Shown here: positions 7,104-12,045 of the stretch, piece after piece | Layout: every line of letters starts with the position of its first letter | Position numbering within the stretch: the first letter of the stretch is position 1 | Source: Flavobacteriales bacterium UBA6165 | Lineage (GTDB): Bacteria; Bacteroidota; Bacteroidia; Flavobacteriales_D; Crocinitomicaceae | Assembly (NCBI GenBank): GCA_002422285.1 | Contig: DIUF01000011.1 | Coordinates: forward strand, 1-12,045 | Direction of reading: 5' to 3' | Length of the DNA: 12,045 nucleotides | Notes under the pieces: generated by a model | What the model was told of the DNA's origin: nothing | Seen by the model: the letters and a program-made list of their open reading frames with translations, nothing else | Databases searched by the model: none | Translations under genes and position numbers: made by a program

Positions 7104-9035
7104 TTGAATAAATCGATCTACATATCTTTATTATTTGTAGTACTTGTTTTTGCTTTGTACGGACAGAATACTAGTAATGGGTATTGGTCTGAATTGGAAC
7201 AAAACGAAGATGCTGAATCAGTGGCCATTCCATATAGAAAAGTGGAGGCTCAGAAAAGACCTAAGACATTTAAACCAGATGTAAATTCGAGATACAAGTC
7301 GAGGGAGTTTGATTACACCGAAAGAGTTAAAAACAACAATTATAGAATGCCCAATTCGTCTTTACTTGAATTTTTCGCTTGGATTCTAAAATATGGTGGA
7401 TTATTGCTTTTGGTGGTAATTGTTTTCTTGGTAATTAGGGCGCTTGTTTTGGATGGTGGTGGTTTCTGGCGCGCGACCAACAAATCCAAAGGTTTGTATG
7501 AAATTGTGGATGAAACCATTGATTTTGAAAATGTTGATTATCTCGCACTCGCTCAAAATGCCTCAAAAAACTTGGAACTCAAACTGGCCATTCGGTATTA
7601 TTTTTTGGCTTATTTGCAGCACCTGAATAAAGAAAAAATTATCGAATTTCACCCTGATAAATCAAATCGAGAGTACCGCTACGAAATTCATGACAGAACA
7701 ATCAGAAATGAGTTTGATACACTATGTCGAATCTTCGATTATTGCTGGTATGGGGGTCGTGAGTTGAACCAAGAACAGTTTATGAATGCTGAGTCAAATT
7801 TCATGCGCCGATTTCATGTTCAAAATAAAACGAGCAAATCGGGCTACACACGCACAGCAATTATTCTGTTGGTTATAGCATCTGGTTTTTCTTCATGCGA
7901 CGAACAGCGAGAAATTGATTGGGAAAAACACTACAAAACCAATAAGCGAACTCCCTATGGACTTTATGTATTGTCGAAGGAATTAGAAACGATGAAACCC
8001 GGATTCTTGCAGGTAGAAAAAGTGAATCAAGACATGCAGCAGTATTTTTCCAGTCGCAGGTATGAGTTTCAATATCAGGTTGGATTGGATCACAATTTCA
8101 CATTTTTCTACATCGACGATCATGCAAAAATGAGCAGTTATGCCGTTGAAAGTATTCTCGATGATTTTGTGTATTTCGGAAACCAGGCTTTTGTTTCAGT
8201 GAACGAAATGCCTGAGGCTTTTTTCGAATCCGTGGATATTGAGTTGGTTTCCAATTTCGTGTTCACAGACAGATTGAAATATACCGTGGTTGGAGATGAC
8301 AAACAGTATCCGATCGACCGTGTTTTTAACGTGGAGTATTTCTTAATACATGATCAAGATTTGGTTTTGCCCCTAGGTTATGTAGAATATCCTGGCAGCA
8401 ACGAGAAATATTGCAATTTTTTGGCCTATGCCTATGGAGATGGCATAGTCTTTCTTCATGCGAGCCCAGAAATGTTTACCAATTATTCTTTTTTACACCA
8501 TAAAAATGCGAGATACATTGAAAGTGTTTTGGCTTATTTGCATCGCAATAAGGTCTTGTGGTTCAACAATTACAGCAAAGAAGGGAAAACAGAGGATTAC
8601 AGTCTACTTTCCTACATAATGAGTCAACCTGGGCTGAGAGCTGCGTGGTTTATGCTTTGGTTTATTCTGCTGCTATTTGCGCTCACCAAAGTCAAAAGAA
8701 CACAACGGATTATTCCAATTTTGGAGCGTAAAAAAAATTACAGTGTTGATTACACCCAAAGAATGGCTGAATTCCATGTTTTGGAGAAGAACTATTTCGG
8801 TTTAATTGAGCACCAAATACTTTTGGTTTTGGATAAATTGCGAACTGAATACCGCTTGGATACGACTCAAATTGATGATTCTTTTGCACAGAAAATGCAT
8901 CTTTCTGCTAATTGTAATATTCATGCTGCTAGGGAATTTATTACCTATTTAAAAAAACAGAGGTCGCGCACTGTGGCCTTTGATTTTGATTTTAAAGAAT
9001 TGATGAAAATATTAAAAAAGTTGAATTTGAAATAA
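7104..9035 (+). CDS. DUF4129-DUF4350 fusion membrane protein
   Basis: A 643-residue protein that appears to join two proteins usually encoded separately. Residues 1-20 form a signal peptide (MNKSIYISLLFVVLVFALYG). A periplasmic stretch follows, then a membrane span at about 92-114 and a cytoplasmic DUF4129 domain (about 145-236) with LAIRYYFLAYLQHL, NREYRYE and YCWYGGRELN. A second hydrophobic segment (251-262) ends in GFSSC, with Cys265 in a lipobox-like context. The following region (about 270-500, DWEKHYKTNKRTPYGLYVL) matches the start of DUF4350 proteins and should be periplasmic. A last span at 511-528 is followed by a 115-residue cytoplasmic tail. The start is TTG (7104-7106), supported by the signal peptide beginning exactly there and by the absence of an in-frame ATG before codon 82. 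An internal ATG at codon 234 could also start a separate lipoprotein. Function unknown. Confidence 0.82.
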   Translation: MNKSIYISLLFVVLVFALYGQNTSNGYWSELEQNEDAESVAIPYRKVEAQKRPKTFKPDVNSRYKSREFDYTERVKNNNYRMPNSSLLEFFAWILKYGGLLLLVVIVFLVIRALVLDGGGFWRATNKSKGLYEIVDETIDFENVDYLALAQNASKNLELKLAIRYYFLAYLQHLNKEKIIEFHPDKSNREYRYEIHDRTIRNEFDTLCRIFDYCWYGGRELNQEQFMNAESNFMRRFHVQNKTSKSGYTRTAIILLVIASGFSSCDEQREIDWEKHYKTNKRTPYGLYVLSKELETMKPGFLQVEKVNQDMQQYFSSRRYEFQYQVGLDHNFTFFYIDDHAKMSSYAVESILDDFVYFGNQAFVSVNEMPEAFFESVDIELVSNFVFTDRLKYTVVGDDKQYPIDRVFNVEYFLIHDQDLVLPLGYVEYPGSNEKYCNFLAYAYGDGIVFLHASPEMFTNYSFLHHKNARYIESVLAYLHRNKVLWFNNYSKEGKTEDYSLLSYIMSQPGLRAAWFMLWFILLLFALTKVKRTQRIIPILERKKNYSVDYTQRMAEFHVLEKNYFGLIEHQILLVLDKLRTEYRLDTTQIDDSFAQKMHLSANCNIHAAREFITYLKKQRSRTVAFDFDFKELMKILKKLNLK

Positions 9036-9085
9036 TTAATAAAGACGCCTTAAATTAATTGTTTTGGCGCCGAATAAATAAGAGT

Positions 9086-10069
9086 ATGGAAGAACAAAAT
9101 TTTAATTTCGAAAGTCAGATGGATTTGACTGCCTTGCGTCATGCTATGGAGCAAATTCGTCAGGAAGTGGGCAAAGTAATTGTCGGCCAACATGAGATGG
9201 TTGATCAGCTTTTGGTCGCATTATTAACCAAAGGTCATGTGCTTATAGAGGGCGTGCCAGGTGTAGCGAAAACAATCACTGCACGTCTTTTATCGCGCTG
9301 TTTGGATATGGATTTTAGTCGAATTCAGTTTACGCCCGATTTGATGCCTTCTGATATCATCGGAACATCTGTTTTTGATGCGTCAAAAGCGTCTTTTGAG
9401 TTTAAGAAGGGTCCAATTTTTTCCAACTTCGTGCTTATTGATGAGATCAACCGTTCACCAGCTAAAACTCAGGCAGCGTTGTTTGAGGTTATGGAGGAAA
9501 GGCAAATCACAGTGGATGGCATTCGATACACAATGCAAGAGCCTTTTATTGTGATTGCTACTCAAAATCCGGTTGAACATGAGGGAACTTATCGTTTGCC
9601 AGAAGCACAACTCGATAGGTTTTTGTTTAAGACTAAAGTAGGGTATCCTACTCAAAAACAAGAAGTTGAAATCATCAAGCGTGAGCATGCTATTGTGGAT
9701 CAAAACAAAATAGATGCTGTTCAAAAGGTGCTTTCCTCCGCAGATTTGATTAAGTATCAATCAATGGTCAGAAAAGTTGCCGTGAAAGAAGAACTACTGT
9801 CTTACATAGCCGAGATTGTTTGCAAAACGCGCGAACATCATTTGATTTATTTGGGTGCTTCTCCAAGAGCTTCTATTGCGATGTTGTTGGCATCTAAAGG
9901 CTTTGCTGCTTTGGAAGGTCGTGATTTTGTGACTCCAGATGACATCAAATCTGCAGCCGCAAGTGTACTCAATCATCGAATTGTTGTTTCTCCAGAACGC
10001 GAAATGGAAGGATTGACAGCAGAAAATGTGATTGAACAAATAATTGAATCTATCTCCATACCGCGATAA
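9086..10069 (+). CDS. MoxR family AAA+ ATPase
   Basis: A 327-residue cytoplasmic AAA+ ATPase of the MoxR family, whose members act as chaperones or remodelling factors, usually with VWA-domain partners. The motifs are complete: Walker A GVPGVAKT (56-63), Walker B FVLIDE (115-120) followed by INRSPAKTQAAL, sensor 1 ATQNPVEHEGTY (158-169), LPEAQLDRF (171-179), sensor 2 GASPRA (257-262), and RDFVTPDDI (279-287). The length is normal for the family. An in-frame TTG at 9059 would add nine residues, but the ATG at 9086 gives the usual N-terminus and is preferred. The gene sits 50 bp after the DUF4129-DUF4350 gene and 8 bp before the DUF58 gene, the standard MoxR-DUF58 pairing. The energy of ATP hydrolysis probably acts on DUF58 or on the membrane proteins encoded upstream; this is inference. 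Confidence 0.95.
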   Translation: MEEQNFNFESQMDLTALRHAMEQIRQEVGKVIVGQHEMVDQLLVALLTKGHVLIEGVPGVAKTITARLLSRCLDMDFSRIQFTPDLMPSDIIGTSVFDASKASFEFKKGPIFSNFVLIDEINRSPAKTQAALFEVMEERQITVDGIRYTMQEPFIVIATQNPVEHEGTYRLPEAQLDRFLFKTKVGYPTQKQEVEIIKREHAIVDQNKIDAVQKVLSSADLIKYQSMVRKVAVKEELLSYIAEIVCKTREHHLIYLGASPRASIAMLLASKGFAALEGRDFVTPDDIKSAAASVLNHRIVVSPEREMEGLTAENVIEQIIESISIPR

Positions 10070-10077
10070 AATAGTCT

Positions 10078-11418
10078 ATGAGCATCAAGCAATTTTTCGA
10101 ACAACTCTTTCTAACCAAACGCATGTTTTTTTTGCTTTTGGGAGTAGTAGTATTGTTCACACTTTCTTACGTGCTTGAGCCGCTTTATGATGTCGCTTGG
10201 TATGCTTTTTTTGCGCTACTTTTTTTCACTGGCACAGAAATAATTCTGCTTTTTGCTACCAAAAGAAAAATAGTGGTTTCGCGCGTGGTTCCTGAAAAAT
10301 TGTCGAATGGCGATGATAACCATGTCTATTTGCACATTGAAAACGAATTCCGTTGGAAGCTCTACACCCACATCATCGACGAATTGCCTATTCAATTTCA
10401 AAGTCGCGATTTTGGGCATGATATGAGTTTAAATCCGGGGTCAAATAATCGATTTCATTACATAGTTCGTCCGCTTGTCCGCGGGGTTTTTGAATTTGGA
10501 TTCGTACACGTTTATGCATCAACATTATTGGGCTTGGTCCAACGCAGATTTAGTAGTGGCAACAAACAAAACACCAAATGTTATCCAGCTTTTCTAACTT
10601 TGAGAAACATGGACATTCGCGCCGTTGCTAACGAACAATTGGTTCTTGGGTCACGTAAGATTCGACGCATTGGCAGCACAATGGAGTTCGAACAAATCAA
10701 GGAATATGTGCTCGGCGACGATATCCGTACCATCAATTGGAAGTCTTCGGCAAAGCGGAGTCAGCTTATGGTGAATCAGTATCAAGACGAAAAATCACAA
10801 GATATTTATGTGGCCATTGATACAGGCCGAACCATGGAAATGCCCTTCAATGGCTTGTCTTTACTGGATTATTCTGTGAATGCATCCTTGATGATGCTTT
10901 CCTTGGTTTTGGCGAAATACGATCGTGCTGGGATGTTCACTTTTGGAAAGAAAATCGATAATCTGATTGTGGCAGAAAAGCGCCCGATGCAACTCCAAAA
11001 AATTATGGAAGGCCTGTATAATATTGAAACAAATTTTGAGGAATCCAGTTTTTCGACACTTTATGCTCAATTGAAACGTCGCATCTCTCATAGATCATTG
11101 GTAGTCTTATTTACGAATTTTGAAACGATGGACGGACTGCAACGCAATCTTCCGTTTTTGGTTGGTATTGCCAAACAACATCTGCTGCTCGTTGTGTTTT
11201 TTAAAAACGAAGAAATAGGAAAAATTGCCCAGCAAGAAGCCATTACCATCGACGAAGTTGCCGAGAAAATCATTGCGGGTAAAATGGAATATGACAAACG
11301 CGTGATGGTGCGAGAATTGGCTAGACACGGTATCTTATCATTGCTCACCACACCAGAAGCATTAAGCATTGATGTGATGAATAAATATTTGGAAGTTAAA
11401 GCGAGCGGGATGATTTAG
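10078..11418 (+). CDS. DUF58 protein with degenerate VWA-like domain
   Basis: A 446-residue membrane-anchored protein. Two hydrophobic segments at about 16-32 and 38-59 are followed by a beta-rich region (about 65-170). The DUF58 signature follows: EFEQIKEYVLGDDIRTINWK (203-222) and SAKRSQLMVNQYQDE. A VWA-like fold then begins at IYVAIDTGRTM (243-253). The metal-binding (MIDAS) motif DxSxS is degenerate (D248-T-G-R-T252), and the later acidic position is Asn in LFTNFET (344-350), so metal-dependent ligand binding is doubtful. DUF58 proteins are encoded next to MoxR ATPases in many phyla and are thought to be their partners or substrates. This is the last gene of the plus-strand operon; no BatA-type gene follows, which separates the locus from the Bat aerotolerance operon. 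Confidence 0.9.
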   Translation: MSIKQFFEQLFLTKRMFFLLLGVVVLFTLSYVLEPLYDVAWYAFFALLFFTGTEIILLFATKRKIVVSRVVPEKLSNGDDNHVYLHIENEFRWKLYTHIIDELPIQFQSRDFGHDMSLNPGSNNRFHYIVRPLVRGVFEFGFVHVYASTLLGLVQRRFSSGNKQNTKCYPAFLTLRNMDIRAVANEQLVLGSRKIRRIGSTMEFEQIKEYVLGDDIRTINWKSSAKRSQLMVNQYQDEKSQDIYVAIDTGRTMEMPFNGLSLLDYSVNASLMMLSLVLAKYDRAGMFTFGKKIDNLIVAEKRPMQLQKIMEGLYNIETNFEESSFSTLYAQLKRRISHRSLVVLFTNFETMDGLQRNLPFLVGIAKQHLLLVVFFKNEEIGKIAQQEAITIDEVAEKIIAGKMEYDKRVMVRELARHGILSLLTTPEALSIDVMNKYLEVKASGMI

Positions 11419-11428
11419 TTTTAGGCTG

Positions 11429-11456
11429 CTGGCAACTGGCTTCTGGCTTCTAGCTT
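11429..11456 (+). repeat. Four-unit 7-bp tandem repeat
   Basis: Four consecutive 7-mers read CTGGCAA, CTGGCTT, CTGGCTT and CTAGCTT, starting 11 bp after the DUF58 stop codon. The units differ at a few positions, so this is a decayed minisatellite rather than a perfect one. It is intergenic, and I see no reading frame or clear terminator hairpin in it. Confidence 0.75.
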
Positions 11457-11542
11457 GCGAGCGATACTTTGTCAAAGTGCCGCATCGTATTCTTTAAACT
11501 ACCAAAAGAAAAAGAAATTAGGATGTTTTCTAGCTTTCGAGC
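11448..11542 (+). repeat. Pair of 15-bp direct repeats, 80 bp apart
   Basis: TTCTAGCTTGCGAGC (11448-11462) and TTCTAGCTTTCGAGC (11528-11542) differ at one base. The first overlaps the last unit of the 7-bp tandem repeat. Between them lies a perfect dyad ACTTTG-T-CAAAGT (11466-11478). A 9-bp CGATACTTT (11462-11470) also recurs inverted as AAAGTATCG (11567-11575). The layout suggests a duplicated or decayed intergenic repeat element; a role in regulating ahcY is not shown. Confidence 0.55.
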
Positions 11543-11617
11543 AGAACACGGATAATCATCTTGGGTAAAGTATCGATAGCCAACCACCAACCCCTCAAAA
11601 ACAATCCCAACTTTAAC

Positions 11618-11649
11618 TTGTTATCTTCCAGAAAATAGTCGTAATTTTG
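11618..11649 (+). promoter_or_regulatory. Bacteroidetes-type promoter of ahcY
   Basis: TTG at 11618-11620 (-33 element) is followed after 21 nt by TAATTTTG (11642-11649), a full match to the Bacteroidetes -7 consensus TAnnTTTG. The predicted transcription start is near 11652, giving a leader of about 17 nt before the ahcY ATG at 11669. The leader is AT-rich with no Shine-Dalgarno sequence, as is usual in this phylum. It is too short for a riboswitch. Confidence 0.6.
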
Positions 11650-11668
11650 CACGCTTAAATAAATTTAG

Positions 11669-12045
11669 ATGAACAGTACACAAGAAAAACTATCCTACAA
11701 GGTGAAAGACATTGCTCTTGCCGAGTATGGAAGAAAAGAAATTAGATTGGCGGAAGCCGAAATGCCAGGTTTGATGGCGCTCCGTGAAGAATATGGTGCT
11801 TCAAAACCATTGGCTGGTGCGCGCATCGCTGGATGTTTGCACATGACCATTCAAACTGCGGTTTTGATTGAAACATTGATTGAATTGGGCGCTGAGGTTA
11901 CTTGGTCGTCTTGTAATATTTTCTCAACGCAAGACCACGCTGCTGCTGCAATTGCTGCCGCTGGAATTCCAGTTTACGCTTGGAAAGGCATGAACGAAGA
12001 AGAATTCGATTGGTGTATCGAGCAAACAATTTTCGCTTTTGAAGG
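11669..12045 (+). CDS. ahcY: S-adenosylhomocysteinase, 5' part only
   Basis: Cytoplasmic NAD-dependent enzyme that reversibly splits S-adenosyl-L-homocysteine into adenosine and L-homocysteine, removing the inhibitory product of methyltransferases in the activated methyl cycle. The window holds the first 125 codons of a protein that is normally about 430-480 residues. Conserved stretches are VKDIALAEYGRKEI (12-25), AEAEMPGLMALREEY (28-42), ARIAGCLHMTIQTAVLIETL (51-70, including the substrate-site His58 and Thr60), CNIFSTQDHAAAAIA (82-96) and PVYAWKG (101-107), in the family order. The start ATG at 11669 lies about 17 nt after the predicted transcription start. It has its own promoter and a 250-bp gap from the DUF58 gene, so it is not part of the MoxR operon. 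Confidence 0.96.
   Translation, partial: MNSTQEKLSYKVKDIALAEYGRKEIRLAEAEMPGLMALREEYGASKPLAGARIAGCLHMTIQTAVLIETLIELGAEVTWSSCNIFSTQDHAAAAIAAAGIPVYAWKGMNEEEFDWCIEQTIFAFE

Noticed and set aside
10078..11418. Bat aerotolerance operon
   Set aside because: MoxR and DUF58 are present, but no BatA/BatB VWA proteins or BatC-E follow. SpoIIM, DUF4129-DUF4350 and RDD neighbours point to a different locus type.
11419..11668. SAH or SAM riboswitch upstream of ahcY
   Set aside because: The conserved SAH-riboswitch core (GAGG..CG.TGC type) is not seen, and the predicted leader is only about 17 nt long.

Overview
The window looks like chromosomal DNA from a Bacteroidota (Bacteroidetes) bacterium, Gram-negative, free-living or environmental type. 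The evidence is the protein families (SpoIIM/DUF95, DUF4129, DUF4350, MoxR and DUF58 together; an OmpA protein joined to a Bacteroidetes-type periplasmic domain; a heptose epimerase with Bacteroidetes-like sequence), AT-rich DNA, start sites without Shine-Dalgarno sequences, and a good Bacteroidetes-type promoter (TTG, 21 nt, TAATTTTG) before ahcY. No tRNA, rRNA, CRISPR array, transposase or phage gene was seen.

Left half (1-6112), all on the minus strand. Reading in the direction of transcription: an RDD-family membrane protein, a PaaI-type hotdog thioesterase, an SLC13/DASS-type sodium:anion symporter, a Na/Pi-cotransporter-family protein, an OmpA-domain envelope protein with a large uncharacterised C-terminal part, and the N-terminal 254 codons of an ADP-L-glycero-D-manno-heptose 6-epimerase (hldD) that runs off the left edge. 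Gaps are 3 to 58 bp, so parts of this run may be co-transcribed, although TAnnTTTG-like boxes sit directly in front of two of the genes.

Right half (6134-11418), plus strand. Four closely packed genes: SpoIIM/DUF95 membrane protein, a 643-residue protein that joins a DUF4129 domain to a DUF4350-type domain, a MoxR AAA+ ATPase, and a DUF58 protein. With the divergent RDD gene, only 21 bp away, they form a conserved but poorly understood envelope-associated module. It resembles the Bat aerotolerance operon only in its MoxR-DUF58 core. The BatA-E genes are absent and the DUF58 gene is followed directly by an unrelated gene.

Right edge (11419-12045). A 250-bp intergenic region carries a degenerate 7-bp tandem repeat, a second copy of a 15-bp piece of it, and the ahcY promoter. 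Then come the first 125 codons of S-adenosylhomocysteinase (ahcY), cut by the window end.

The best candidate for something undescribed is the RDD / SpoIIM / DUF4129-DUF4350 / MoxR / DUF58 module. I infer that a MoxR ATPase and a DUF58 (degenerate VWA) partner act on, or assemble, a set of multi-spanning membrane proteins. The DUF4129-DUF4350 fusion, with a lipoprotein-signal-like segment in its middle, is its most unusual part. No function can be proved from sequence alone.
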